NCBI RefSeq assembly: GCF_900156165.1
Contig: NZ_FTMY01000012.1
Coordinates: forward strand, 62,001-126,000
DNA: 64,000 nucleotides
Reading direction: 5' to 3'
Source of the DNA: Pseudacidovorax sp. RU35E
GTDB taxonomy: Bacteria > Pseudomonadota > Gammaproteobacteria > Burkholderiales > Burkholderiaceae_C
Shown: piece after piece, positions 35,472 to 44,687 of the stretch
Numbering within the stretch: the first letter of the stretch is position 1
How the letters are laid out: each line of letters begins with the position of its first letter
The notes under the pieces: model-generated
The model's database searches: none
What the model was told of the DNA's origin: nothing
The model's input: only the letters and a program-made list of their open reading frames with translations
Position numbers and translations under genes: made by a program

Positions 35472-36379
35472 AGGACTTCATCGACAAGCACCGCGATGCC
35501 TTCGGGGTCGAGCCGCTCTGCAAGGTCTTGCAGGTCGCCCCGTCGGCGTATCGACGCCATGCCGCGCTGCTGCGCGAGCCCCACAGGCGCTGTGCCCGCG
35601 TCCAACGCGACGAGATGCTGATGCCGCAGATTCAGCGTGTCTGGCAAGCCAACATGCAGGTCTACGGCGCCGACAAGGTGTGGAGGCAACTGGCACGCGA
35701 AGGCGTCTCTGTTGCTCGCTGCACCGTCGAGCGATTGATGCGCAAGCTGGGGCTGCGCGGCGTGATGCGTGGCAAGGTCGTGCGAACCACGCTCGGTGAT
35801 GCCAAGGCCCAGTGCCCGCTGGACCGGGTCAACCGGCAGTTCCGGGCCGAGCGGCCGAACCAGCTGTGGGTCAGCGACTTCACGTACGTCTCGACGTGGC
35901 AGGGCTGGTTGTACGTGGCCTTCGTTATCGACGTGTTCGCCCGTCGCATCGTGGGCTGGCGCGTGAGCAACTCAATGCGAACGGACTTCGTGCTCGATGC
36001 GCTGGAGCAGGCCCTCTACGCCCCGCAGCCTGAGCGCAATGGGAGCCTGATATGCCACAGCGACCGCGGGTCGCAATACGTCAGCATCCGGTACTCAGAA
36101 CGCCTGGCAGAAGCGGGAATCGAGCCGTCGGTGGGCAGCAAGGGCGACAGCTATGACAACGCCCTGGCCGAGACCATCAACGGCCTCTACAAGGCCGAGC
36201 TCATCCATCGCCGAGCGCCTTGGAAGACGAAGGAGGCGGTGGAGTTCGCGACGCTCGAATGGGTGTCCTGGTTCAACCACCAGCGACTGCTCGAACCCAT
36301 CGGATATATCCCGCCGGCCGAAGCCGAGGCAAACTATTACCGGCAACTCGCCAGTCAGGCCACCACGGTGGCGGTCTGA
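35468..36379 (+). CDS. IS3-family transposase OrfB (DDE catalytic domain)
   Basis: The rve-type core is complete. It reads HTH_21-like [33 protein letters not shown], then the catalytic Asp in [20 protein letters not shown], the second Asp in [12 protein letters not shown], and Glu in [15 protein letters not shown]. The start is uncertain: the coding match begins at [13 protein letters not shown] directly at the OrfA stop, and no ATG is close, so the product is probably made as a -1 frameshift fusion with OrfA, as in other IS3 elements. Confidence 0.9.
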   Translation: MKDFIDKHRDAFGVEPLCKVLQVAPSAYRRHAALLREPHRRCARVQRDEMLMPQIQRVWQANMQVYGADKVWRQLAREGVSVARCTVERLMRKLGLRGVMRGKVVRTTLGDAKAQCPLDRVNRQFRAERPNQLWVSDFTYVSTWQGWLYVAFVIDVFARRIVGWRVSNSMRTDFVLDALEQALYAPQPERNGSLICHSDRGSQYVSIRYSERLAEAGIEPSVGSKGDSYDNALAETINGLYKAELIHRRAPWKTKEAVEFATLEWVSWFNHQRLLEPIGYIPPAEAEANYYRQLASQATTVAV

Positions 36380-36418
36380 CTTAAACCAAACAGCCTCCGC
36401 GAATCCCGGGGCGATTCA

Positions 36419-36957
36419 GTGACCGAAGCCATTTGGGCTTCCTCCAAACCAAGCGCAGGGATTAGGAAGCGGCGTCGCGCGTTGACATTCGAACCCTGCA
36501 AGGGTTGAAAGGAAGAAAGCTTCGAGACCTAGTGGTCGTTCGGACTGCTCGCCGGATTTGCCGTCACCGCGTAGCGGTTGCGCGACTGCGAGGCACCGGG
36601 GTCGCCGTGCGCGGATGCTAAGCATTGTTCGAGCTGACGCGCAACTCTTGCGTCGGACTACTTGCCAAGCCCCGCATGCGCGCAAGGCCGAGTGCCTGGA
36701 AATGGTTAAGGGCGCAAGAAAGATTGAAGAGTCAATGCACCATCAGTTCTAGGACAAGGGCTCGCCGCTGAGCTCAATGGCCGAGCCAAACTCTGCTGAA
36801 GCATCTTGAGACATCCCTCCACACTTTGGGGGATGCGGCGCCCCCTTAAAGCTGAGACGCTGACCTTCTCACAAGCGCGCAAGCATGATCCATCGACCTT
36901 CCAATTTGAAGGGCCGGCTCCGGGCAGGGCGTGGCGGTCGTGTGACGGGAGGTCTTC
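36419..36957. other. Gap between IS3 element and metallopeptidase gene, no gene recognised
   Basis: Several short frames exist on both strands but none shows a recognisable domain or a good ribosome site. The end of the gap (around 36945) carries GGGAGG, the ribosome site of the following gene. Confidence 0.4.
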
Positions 36958-38199
36958 GTGGCAGATATCAGGCTCTCGGTGCTGTACCTCGCTCCGTATG
37001 CGCAGCTGGTGGCGCCTGCCGTGCAGCATCTCGTCAGGGCATACCAGCCGTTCGGGGTGAATCTGCTCGTGGATCATCCGCCGGAGCTCTTGCCAAACGA
37101 TCCGATGGACTCAAGGGATTCGGACGGTTGGCGTGACCTCGTCAACCAGTTGGCACAGCGATCAGCGGGTGCAGCCTACGTGGTTTTCTCTGGGATTCCT
37201 CCAGGCTTTGACCGAAGCATCAACGGGCAGTTGATGACGCGTGATCGCGGTGTCTGCGCGCTCTTCCTGGGCTCCACCAGTTTCCAGACACCGTCGCCCG
37301 AAGCTCGGGGCGATCTCGTCGCCCAAGTGCTGATCCATGAGGTGGGTCATCTCATGAACCTTACCCATGGCGACGCGTACAAGTCTGGCGGCTGTTCCGA
37401 CGCCGTGATGCCCACCACGGACCGTCAAAGTCAGTTGCCTGAAGACGCGTGGCGTGAAGCTATCGAAGACGCGGCTTCACGCGGCGAACTTCCGTTAGTC
37501 GCGCCTGTGCCCACGCTCATTTACCCATTCGGAGCGCAATGCCGCGCGTGCCTCCGGGCCGCGGCGAAGGATCCTGCTTGGTGGCCGTGGCGCACGCCGT
37601 TCAGGGGCGACTTCAATGCGGGGTCGGAGGACCGCAGCCGGGCATTGACCTTGTCCATCCATAGGCTCGGACGAGAGCGACCGATTCACGCAAGGCATGG
37701 GGTGGATTTCACGCTGGAGATTCGCAACAACAGTTCCCAGCCAGTCCCCATGCCTGCGCACGTAGGTCCGGAATTCGGGACATTGGTCGTCTCGAGCGTC
37801 GCAACTGCAGGCGGCGAGGAAGCGTTCTTTGCGCCGGACAACTACCGGTGCCCGAGCAGCCAGCAATCTCGCGTGAACGAGGGTCCGTGGGCGCTCGACG
37901 ATGCGTGGTCGTGTCTGCGCGCCAAGGGCGATCCGATACTTCGAGGGGTTTGGTTAGCCCCGCAAGTTCGCGAAAAGAGCTCACTCCCGTCCGCAGCGCA
38001 CCTTGCACCCGCGTCCTGGCCGCGGTGCTGCGGGAGATATGCCGGGCCGTCCCGGCTCAATCATGCCGCGCCCGCCCTTAGGTGCGCGGCCACAGGCCAC
38101 TCACCGCACGCAGTCGTCGGGTTCAGCAGGCCCCCACTGAAGCCGACGTCATTTCGGCCTGCTCACGACGGGTTCCAGAAGGTTGTGCGGACCGCTTGA
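36958..38199 (+). CDS. Putative zincin metallopeptidase, C-terminus probably altered
   Basis: The 413-residue frame begins at GTG 36958 with GGGAGG five bases upstream. It contains HEVGHLMNLTH (near residue 125), the extended zinc-binding HExxHxxxxxH motif of metzincin-like peptidases, with Met in AVMPTTD as a possible Met-turn. No signal peptide is seen. The region to about residue 335 (VWLAPQ) looks like ordinary protein; the last 80 residues are Pro/Ala/Cys-rich, lack family character and overlap the convergent DUF2274 gene, so the frame has probably run past a recombination junction near 37960. It could be a cargo effector or toxin, or a housekeeping-type peptidase of unknown substrate. 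Confidence 0.65.
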   Translation: MADIRLSVLYLAPYAQLVAPAVQHLVRAYQPFGVNLLVDHPPELLPNDPMDSRDSDGWRDLVNQLAQRSAGAAYVVFSGIPPGFDRSINGQLMTRDRGVCALFLGSTSFQTPSPEARGDLVAQVLIHEVGHLMNLTHGDAYKSGGCSDAVMPTTDRQSQLPEDAWREAIEDAASRGELPLVAPVPTLIYPFGAQCRACLRAAAKDPAWWPWRTPFRGDFNAGSEDRSRALTLSIHRLGRERPIHARHGVDFTLEIRNNSSQPVPMPAHVGPEFGTLVVSSVATAGGEEAFFAPDNYRCPSSQQSRVNEGPWALDDAWSCLRAKGDPILRGVWLAPQVREKSSLPSAAHLAPASWPRCCGRYAGPSRLNHAAPALRCAATGHSPHAVVGFSRPPLKPTSFRPAHDGFQKVVRTA

Positions 38200-38398
38200 A
38201 GACACGATCCCGCCGCATGAACGCTTCGAGCATGTGTGGCACCAAGGCGGCGGCATCCGCAGCATCGCCATACACCCGCGAATGCAGCGCTGCGTATCGG
38301 TCCAAATCATCCTTCAGCCCGACAGGACACAGGAATGTGAACTTCACGTTTTCTGCCTTGGGCAAAGGCCCGAGCCGCAGCTTTCGTATTGATGTCAT
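38123..38398 (-). CDS. DUF2274-family protein, last gene of the trb operon
   Basis: This 91-residue protein (RKLRLGPLPKAENVKFTFLCPVGLKDDLDRYAALHSRVYGDAADAAALVPHMLEAFM) belongs to the small family regularly found after trbI in Tn4371/RP4-like conjugation operons. It has a ribbon-helix-helix-like pattern. Its start overlaps the trbI stop (ATGA), so it is coupled to it. The role in transfer is not established. Confidence 0.88.
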   Translation of the reverse strand: MTSIRKLRLGPLPKAENVKFTFLCPVGLKDDLDRYAALHSRVYGDAADAAALVPHMLEAFMRRDRVFKRSAQPSGTRREQAEMTSASVGAC

Positions 38399-38899
38399 GG
38401 AAGAGCCCCTCGTTCAAAGAAAAGCGGCTGGTAGGGACGCAGAACCAGATCCCGATTCACGATGACCCGCACGGGTAAACCGGCACGTAGCGTCAGAGTC
38501 GGTTGGATGTCAAGGTTGCGCCGTGTGAGTTCCTGCCCGGCCCGACTGACGCTGTCCTGCAGGCTCTCGCGAGCTGCAATCACCACGCGATCGCCGCCGT
38601 TTCGGTTCTCTGGCGCCGCCAGTTCGGCACCGATGCCAAGCAACGTTGTCAACGCCGCGCCAGCCATGACGCGGTCCCAGTGCAAGTCCACGCCATCCTC
38701 CAACCCGGCTTTTCCTGAAGGGTCCGCGCCGACGAGGTTGTCCAACGTAAGCGAAGTCGTGTCGGGAAGGATGATGCGTTGCCAGACAACCTGCACCCTG
38801 CTCTGGCCGAAGCTAACCTGGCTGTTGTAGCGCCCCAGAATGCGCGAGCCCTGCGGAATCAGCAGACGGCGACCGGTGGCCGTGTCGTAGACGGGCGCG
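38395..38899 (-). pseudogene. trbI: trbI remnant, C-terminal part only
   Basis: The frame from PVYDTATGRRLLIPQGS through VVWQRIILPDTTSLTLDNL to LRAGLPVRVIVNRDLVLRPYQPL is the conserved C-terminal domain of TrbI (VirB10-like), which spans the envelope in the type IV secretion channel. The N-terminal transmembrane and proline-rich part is absent, and upstream bases are trbF in another frame. About 165 of roughly 420 residues remain, with no start of its own, so it is not expected to be made. Confidence 0.9.
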
Positions 38900-39506
38900 G
38901 CGTCTGCAGCACCACCGTGACGGAAGCGGTCCAGCGCTCCATGCCGGCCGCCGCGCCGTTGACGAAGCGCTGCTCCGTCCAGCGCACGTTGAAGGACTGC
39001 TCGGTGGCACGGACCACGCTGTTGATCTGCACCGTGACGGACTCCTTGCCCACCCGAGAGAAGGGGTCGTTTACGCGCGCGTACCCGTTCAGCGAGGCGG
39101 CGCCGCGGTCCGTGGTGTAGTCGTAGGCATCCAGCCAGTTCTGCCGCACAACCACCGGATCGATGGAAAGGGAGCGCACCAGCGTGATGAAACGGGCGAG
39201 GTGATGTGCAATCTGGGCATCCGTCGGCCGATAGGGCGTTGCGGCTTCGCCGACGGCGCGGATCTGGCCCGATGCGTCCACCTCCACGACGTAGGGCGTC
39301 ACGGTCGCCCGCGAGGCGCGCCACAGCAAGCCTCCGCCCATCAGCAGGGCCAGCCCCAGGCAGCCGAAGGCCATCCACCGCCAGTTGCGGGCCTGCACCC
39401 GGGCCGATCCGATCCGCTCGTCCCAGACCTGTCCAGCGGCCTGGTACGGCGTGACAGGTTGCGGCGATTGCGCATAGCGCACGCCCGGTCGCTTGAAACG
39501 CATCAT
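38859..39506 (-). pseudogene. trbF: trbF truncated at its C-terminus by the trbF-trbI junction
   Basis: TrbF (VirB8-like) starts at the tandem ATG 39506 (MMRFKRPGVRYAQSPQPVTPYQAAGQ) with AGGAG upstream. The single transmembrane segment (MAFGCLGLALLMGGGLL) and periplasmic domain (QNWLDAYDYTTDRGAASLNGYA) are intact to WTASVTVVLQTP. There, near 38900, the sequence changes into trbI in another frame, and the open frame runs 14 unrelated residues to 38859. About 200 of about 230 residues are native. trbG and the first half of trbI are gone. Confidence 0.9.
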
Positions 39507-39513
39507 GTTCTCC

Positions 39514-40890
39514 TCAGGAATCCGAATCGCGCAAGCTCGGGCCGGTGCCAGCACCACCTGCATCGCCACTGCGCAAGGTGTGGCCGGCCGTCGTGGCCGC
39601 ATGCCCCATCTGCTGGCGCCGCCGCATGCGCCGCGCCCAGGCCGGCTCCGGCGCCTGGCCCGCGGGTGCTTTTGAGTCCCCGGCCTCTGCGGCGCCCGAC
39701 GCGGCCGCCGCGGGTGCAGCCGCCTCAGCCACGAAGTCCGCCACGCGTTCACCGAGCGCTTTGGAGCCAGTCACCAGGCGTTCCCCCAATGCGCTCGCGC
39801 CAGCACGCGCCACGTTGGCCATGCCGGCTGCGGCAGCGCGGGTTGGATCACCAGCGCCGTCGGCTGCGCCGGAGGCGTAGGCCGTCCTGGCCTCACGCGC
39901 CAGGGATGTGGCAGTTCGGCCAGCCGAGACGCCGCCTCGGATGGCAACGCCTGCCGCACGGGGCGCGAGCCGCGCTCCCGCTGCTGCGGCCGACCCCACA
40001 CTCGCGGCGGCAGCACCGCCGGCGACGGCCAAACCCGCCGCGCCCAACGCAGTACCCGCTGCGGCACCCGCACCCAGTTGCGGCGCGCCGGACACCAGCC
40101 CGGTCGCGATGCCGGGGCCAAACACGCCAAGCCCCAGCAAGGTCAGCGCCGCCAGCATCGTGACCAGCGCATGGTCGATGCTGGGGTCCTCCCCAGGGGC
40201 CGCCGTGAATTCGCCGAACAAGCCCGAGCCGATGCCCACGATGACGGCCAGCACCAGCACCTTGATGCCCGAAGCCACCACGTTCCCGAGCACCTTCTCG
40301 GCCAGGAAAGCCGTCTTGTTCCACAGCGCGAACGGCACCAGCACGAAGCCAGCCAGCGTGGTGAGCTTGAACTCAATCAGCGTGACGAAGAGTTGAACGG
40401 CAAGCACGAAGAACGCCACGATCAGCACCAGCCAGGCCAGGAAGAGGACCGCGATCATGTCCAGGTTGGCGAAGACCTCCGGAAAGCCCGTGAGATCGCC
40501 AATCTGCTTCATGATCGGACGCCCCGCTTCGATGCCGACCTGCGCCAGCCGGCCCGGCTGCAGCAGCTGAGCCTTCGATAGACCGGAGCCTGAGGCCTGC
40601 AGGCCCAGCCCGGCGAAAGAGTCAAACACGATGCCGGCCAGGCGATTGAAGTTGCCGAGGATGTAGGCGAAGGCACCCACGTAAAGCACCTTCTTGATGA
40701 GCCGAGCCATCACGTCATGGCCCTGCCCGCTCGCATGGCCCAGCGCCCACATCAGTCCCGCAAGCGTCATGTCGATGGCCACAAGCGTGGCGGTCAGGAA
40801 GCGCACCTCGCCCTGGAGCAGCCCGAAGCCGGAATCGATGTAGCGGGAGAAGACGTCCAGGAAGCGGTCGATGGTCCCGACGTCGGTCAT
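39514..40890 (-). CDS. trbL: Conjugal transfer membrane protein TrbL
   Basis: This 458-residue polytopic inner-membrane protein is a VirB6-type component of the mating channel. Six or so membrane segments lie between residues 30 and 290 (for example MIAVLFLAWLVLIVAFFVLAV). The C-terminal 150 residues are Ala/Gly-rich and charged, as usual in TrbL. The start at 40890 overlaps the TrbK-like stop (ATGA). Longer frames upstream lie across that gene and are rejected. Confidence 0.93.
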   Translation of the reverse strand: MTDVGTIDRFLDVFSRYIDSGFGLLQGEVRFLTATLVAIDMTLAGLMWALGHASGQGHDVMARLIKKVLYVGAFAYILGNFNRLAGIVFDSFAGLGLQASGSGLSKAQLLQPGRLAQVGIEAGRPIMKQIGDLTGFPEVFANLDMIAVLFLAWLVLIVAFFVLAVQLFVTLIEFKLTTLAGFVLVPFALWNKTAFLAEKVLGNVVASGIKVLVLAVIVGIGSGLFGEFTAAPGEDPSIDHALVTMLAALTLLGLGVFGPGIATGLVSGAPQLGAGAAAGTALGAAGLAVAGGAAAASVGSAAAAGARLAPRAAGVAIRGGVSAGRTATSLAREARTAYASGAADGAGDPTRAAAAGMANVARAGASALGERLVTGSKALGERVADFVAEAAAPAAAASGAAEAGDSKAPAGQAPEPAWARRMRRRQQMGHAATTAGHTLRSGDAGGAGTGPSLRDSDS

Positions 40891-41210
40891 GGCGCGGCAC
40901 CCCCGCCAGGCTGCGCCGCCGGCGAGACGGATGTCGCGTAAGGCGAAGGCTCGGCCCGAAGAAAGCGCAGGCGCGCTGCCTCCGAAATCGCCGCACACTG
41001 CGCCTCCGACACGGAGGCATCGCGTTGCCGACATGCGGCGCGCAAGGCGGCCAAGCGCTGCGGATCCTCTGCAAGCGCCGCGGCTGTCGCGGGAGGTGCG
41101 GCGTTCTCCTGCGGGCTGCATCCGCCCTGCCCCAGTACCGCCCCCACCAGCATGCCGATCGTGAGCCAGTAGATCGCACCCGGCGCACCCACCGCTTCAC
41201 GGATTGCCAT
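40887..41210 (-). CDS. trbK: TrbK-like entry-exclusion lipoprotein
   Basis: This 107-residue protein has an N-terminal hydrophobic segment (IYWLTIGMLVGAVLGQGGC) ending in a Cys compatible with a lipobox, then a short charged domain with paired Cys (RAACRQRDASVSEAQCAAIS), the pattern of the alternative TrbK family. Such proteins block redundant mating into cells that already carry the element. It overlaps trbJ by 14 bases and trbL by four. Confidence 0.8.
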   Translation of the reverse strand: MAIREAVGAPGAIYWLTIGMLVGAVLGQGGCSPQENAAPPATAAALAEDPQRLAALRAACRQRDASVSEAQCAAISEAARLRFLRAEPSPYATSVSPAAQPGGGAAP

Positions 41211-41964
41211 GGAAGCTCACCGGATACGGGGTGTAGGCCGTGCCACTTCCCTGGAAGCGGCGCCGCGTCTCGCGCGCGCGCTCATGCGCAGCAGCCTGCC
41301 GCGCCTGCTCCAGCGCGTTGGCACGGTCCTGGGTCAGCTGAAGCTGCTGCGCCTGGATCGCCTGTCGGGCCTGGAGCGCCAGCAGTTGATTGGTCGCCTG
41401 CGCAGCCTGCAACGCGCCGCTCGCCGACTGGCTGCGTTCCACCAGATCGGACAGAACCTGTTCGTCCGCCGAGAAGGTGTGCACGGCCTGCGCCTGCATC
41501 TTGGCTGCGGTGCGCAGCGCCTCCAGCGACAGGGACCAGCGTCGACGCGCGTCCTCGACCATCTGGCCCTGCGAGACGGAAACATCCACGGCCTCCGGAT
41601 AAAGCGCCCGGAACTGCGCGTCCATCGCCTGCACGCCCTGGGCCAGGCTCTGAGCCTCCTGGATCAGTCGGTTCGACGTGGCCAGCGTGCTGCGCAACTG
41701 TGCCAGTGCGTTGAAGTCGAGGCGAGCCAGGTTCTTGGCCTGATTCGAAAGCATCTGCGCTTCGTTCTGAAGCTGCTTCACCTGGTTGTTGATCTGCTCC
41801 AGGGTGTTGGCCGCCGTGAGGATGTTCTGAGCCAGGTTCGAGGGATCGAGCACGATGTCGCCGATCCCGAAGAGCGCGTGGGCCGGTGCTGCGGCGCCGA
41901 AGACCAGAGCGGCCGCCAACGCCACACGGCACAGCGGACGGGAGGGAATGCGAAATGGCTTCAT
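41197..41964 (-). CDS. trbJ: Conjugal transfer protein TrbJ
   Basis: This 255-residue periplasmic protein is a VirB5-like minor pilus component. A signal peptide (MKPFRIPSRPLCRVALAAALVFGAAAPAHA) is followed by a long helical domain with heptads (NTLEQINNQVKQLQNEAQMLSNQ), typical of TrbJ. Its start overlaps the trbE stop by four bases. Confidence 0.93.
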   Translation of the reverse strand: MKPFRIPSRPLCRVALAAALVFGAAAPAHALFGIGDIVLDPSNLAQNILTAANTLEQINNQVKQLQNEAQMLSNQAKNLARLDFNALAQLRSTLATSNRLIQEAQSLAQGVQAMDAQFRALYPEAVDVSVSQGQMVEDARRRWSLSLEALRTAAKMQAQAVHTFSADEQVLSDLVERSQSASGALQAAQATNQLLALQARQAIQAQQLQLTQDRANALEQARQAAAHERARETRRRFQGSGTAYTPYPVSFHGNP

Positions 41965-44408
41965 GCGGAGTTCTCCTCGAAGTTGGACGGTTGAGGGTCA
42001 GCACCTGGGAAAGCAGCCAGAAGCTTGGCCGCCCAGCCAAGGCGTTGATGCAGCAGCCACTGCTGCGCGAACGCAGCGCGGCCGTGCTCGCGCAGCAGTT
42101 CATCCATCTCCCGCTGCTGCTCGGGTCGCGACGCACCGGCAAAGGCCAGCGCCACCGGTCCCAGGCCAAGGTCGAAGACGCGGCTGCCCAGACGGGACTG
42201 GTAGTAGTACTCGCGCTTGGGAATGGCGGTCGCCACGATCGCGATCTGCCGCGTATTCAGGCCGAAGCCTTCATAGATCTGCCGGATCTGCGGCTCGGCG
42301 GCCTGGGGATTGGGCAGGAAGATGCGGCTTGCGCAGCTCTCGACGACGGCTGGGGCAATGCTGGAGTTCTGGATATCGGCCAGGCTCTGCGTCGCGAAGA
42401 CCACCGACACGTTCTTCTTGCGCAGCGTCTTGAGCCATTGGCGAATCCGTGCCGCGAACACCGGGTCGTCCAAGAAGAGCCAGGCTTCATCCATGATCAG
42501 CAACGTGGGCGCCTCGTCGAAGCGAGCCTCGAAGCGCGCGAAGAGATAACCCAGCACGGCCAGCACCGCCGTCTTGCTGGGCATCAGCGCTTCCATCTCG
42601 AAGCACTGCACGGCGGCATCGCCCAGCCTGTCCGCCTCCGCATCCAGCAGCCGCCCATGGGCGCCGCCGAGTACGTAGGGCGCCAGCGCTTGCCGCAAGG
42701 CCTTGGATTGCAGCAGCACCGAGAGCCCCGTCAGCGTTCGCTGCTCGATCGGCGCGCTGGCCAGACTGCCCAGAGCCAGCCAGACCGCCTCGCGTTCGGC
42801 GGGGCCTACGTCGACACCTTCCTGCCGCAGCCGCCCCTCGATCCATTCGGCCGCCCAGGCCCGATGGCCTTCTTCATCGATGCGAACCAGGGGCTGGAAA
42901 GCGATACCGTGCTCGGCGCCGAGGTCGTAGTGCTCGCCACCGAGCCCCAGGATCGTCGCGCGTAAAGACCGCCCCACGTCAAAGGCCAGAACGCGGGAGC
43001 CGGGATAGCGCCGGAACTGCAGCGCCAGCGTGGCCAGCAACACAGACTTGCCCATGCCGGTCGGGCCCACCACCAGCGTATGGCCCACGTCGCCCACGTG
43101 CGTCACGAGCCGGAACGGCGTCGCTCCGTCTGTGCGTGTGATCACAAGCGGCGGCCCGCCCAGATGGGCGTTGCGCTCCGGCCCGGCCCAGACCGCCGAC
43201 ACGGGCATCAGGTGAGCCAGGTTCAGCGTGGACACAATGGGCTGGCGGACGTTGGCATACACATGCCCGGGCAGCGACGACAGCCAGGCCTCCACCGCAT
43301 TGAGCGTCTCCGGCATCGTGACGAAGCCGCGCCCCTGGATCACCCGCTCAACCTGCCGCAGCTTTTCTTCAGCCGTGTCCGCGTTGGCATCCATGACCAC
43401 CAGCGTCGCGGTGACATAGCCGAAAGCGACCTGGTCACCGCCCAAGGACTGCAGTGCCGCGTCGGCGTCAGCCGCCTTGTTGCTCGCATCGCTGTCTACC
43501 AGCGGGCTCTCCTGCTGGAACACGCTCTCGCGCAGCAGGGCGATGACGCTCTTGCGCTTGGCGAACCATTGCCGCCGCAGCCGCACGAGCGCCTGCTCCG
43601 CTTCGGCCTTGTCCATGCAGAGGAAGCGGGTCGACCAGCGGTAGGCGAAGCCCAGTCGGTTGAGATCGTCCAGGATGCCGGGCCAGGTGGATGTGGGAAA
43701 GCCACGGACGGTCAGGACCCGCAGGTGTTGACTGCCCAACATGGGTGCCAAACCACCCGCCAAGGGTCGGTCGGCAAGCAGCACGTCCAGATACATGGGC
43801 ACCTCGGGCACCGCGACCGCGTGCCCGTGCTCCGAGATGCAGCCGTGCAGGAAGGACAGGGTCTGCGCGTCGTCCAGCCAGCCGACCTCGGGCATCACGC
43901 CTTCGATCAGGTCCAGCAGCCGCCCAGACTCCGCCACGAAGGTCGTCAGGCGCTCACGCCAGTCCACGCCTTCAACTGCCCGGTTCTCGTAGAGAAGATG
44001 CGCCGCCCGGGCCCGGTTCTCTTCCGGGGGAAGCCAGACCATTGTGAGGTGGTAGTGGCTCTCGAAGTGGCTGTCCGACGCCTCGAAGGCCGCGCGGCGC
44101 TCTTCGTCCACGAGCCATGACACGGGCTCGGGAAAATCCGATTGGGGATAGCCGGCCGCCTCGCTTCGCACGGCCTCCACGAAGATCGCCCAGCCGGAAC
44201 CGAGACGACGCAGCGCATTGTTGAGCCGGGCGGTCGTCGCCACCAACTCGGTTGGCGTGGCGCTGTCCAGATCCGGGCCGCGAAAGCGGGCCGTGCGCTG
44301 GAAGCTGCCGTCCTTGTTCAGGACGACCCCCGGCGCCACAAGCCCCGCCCAGGGCAGATAGTCGGCCAGTTGGTCGGCACGTCGGCGGTATTCGGACAGA
44401 TTGAACAT
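41961..44408 (-). CDS. trbE: Conjugal transfer ATPase TrbE (VirB4 family)
   Basis: This 815-residue ATPase powers pilus assembly and substrate transfer. The N-terminal domain includes YRRRADQLADYLPWAG. The ATPase core has Walker A VGPTGMGKSVLLAT and Walker B LLIMDEAWLFLDD, then FATQSLADIQNS. Length and motifs are those of full TrbE/VirB4, so this component seems intact. Confidence 0.95.
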   Translation of the reverse strand: MFNLSEYRRRADQLADYLPWAGLVAPGVVLNKDGSFQRTARFRGPDLDSATPTELVATTARLNNALRRLGSGWAIFVEAVRSEAAGYPQSDFPEPVSWLVDEERRAAFEASDSHFESHYHLTMVWLPPEENRARAAHLLYENRAVEGVDWRERLTTFVAESGRLLDLIEGVMPEVGWLDDAQTLSFLHGCISEHGHAVAVPEVPMYLDVLLADRPLAGGLAPMLGSQHLRVLTVRGFPTSTWPGILDDLNRLGFAYRWSTRFLCMDKAEAEQALVRLRRQWFAKRKSVIALLRESVFQQESPLVDSDASNKAADADAALQSLGGDQVAFGYVTATLVVMDANADTAEEKLRQVERVIQGRGFVTMPETLNAVEAWLSSLPGHVYANVRQPIVSTLNLAHLMPVSAVWAGPERNAHLGGPPLVITRTDGATPFRLVTHVGDVGHTLVVGPTGMGKSVLLATLALQFRRYPGSRVLAFDVGRSLRATILGLGGEHYDLGAEHGIAFQPLVRIDEEGHRAWAAEWIEGRLRQEGVDVGPAEREAVWLALGSLASAPIEQRTLTGLSVLLQSKALRQALAPYVLGGAHGRLLDAEADRLGDAAVQCFEMEALMPSKTAVLAVLGYLFARFEARFDEAPTLLIMDEAWLFLDDPVFAARIRQWLKTLRKKNVSVVFATQSLADIQNSSIAPAVVESCASRIFLPNPQAAEPQIRQIYEGFGLNTRQIAIVATAIPKREYYYQSRLGSRVFDLGLGPVALAFAGASRPEQQREMDELLREHGRAAFAQQWLLHQRLGWAAKLLAAFPGADPQPSNFEENSA

Positions 44409-44420
44409 GAAGCTCAGTCC

Positions 44421-44687
44421 TCACACGTCCAGCAAGGCGCGGTGCTTGAGGTGCCGCATGAACACCGCCATGAACTGCGCGTCCTGACGCGCGCCCCAAA
44501 CCGCCATTGCGTGGCCGACAACCCAGAGCACGGCACCCGGGATCCACAACTGCAGCCCCAGCCCCACAGCGGCCGCCAGGGTGCCGTTGGCGATGGCCAC
44601 GGTCCGCGGCGCGCCGCCCAGCAGAATCGGCTCCGTCAGCGACCGGTGCAGCGGCACTTCGAAGCCTGGGATGTCCGGTCCGCTCAT
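44421..44687 (-). CDS. trbD: Conjugal transfer protein TrbD (VirB3-like)
   Basis: This 88-residue inner-membrane protein has the TrbD core: PLHRSLTEPILLGGAPRTVAI, then one hydrophobic hairpin (AAAVGLGLQLWIPGAVLWVVGH) and ARQDAQFMAVFMRHL. It lies 12 bases before trbE and overlaps the trbC stop (ATGA). Confidence 0.92.
   Translation of the reverse strand: MSGPDIPGFEVPLHRSLTEPILLGGAPRTVAIANGTLAAAVGLGLQLWIPGAVLWVVGHAMAVWGARQDAQFMAVFMRHLKHRALLDV

Larger units (their letters stand above)
35098..36418 (+). mobile_element. IS3-family element with 27-base inverted repeats, no target duplication
   Basis: Both ends begin TGAAT and share CCCCGG, TTCG and GGAGGCT at matching spacing over 27 bases. The flanks (GCG on the left, GTG on the right) do not form the expected three-base duplication. 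The left flank is an IS5 transposase and the right flank is unrelated, so one side has been rearranged. The element carries orfA and orfB of the IS1404-like group. Confidence 0.9.

Noticed and set aside
36416-37077. Minus-strand frames in the gap after the IS3 element
   Set aside because: No family resemblance and they overlap the better-supported metallopeptidase gene start.
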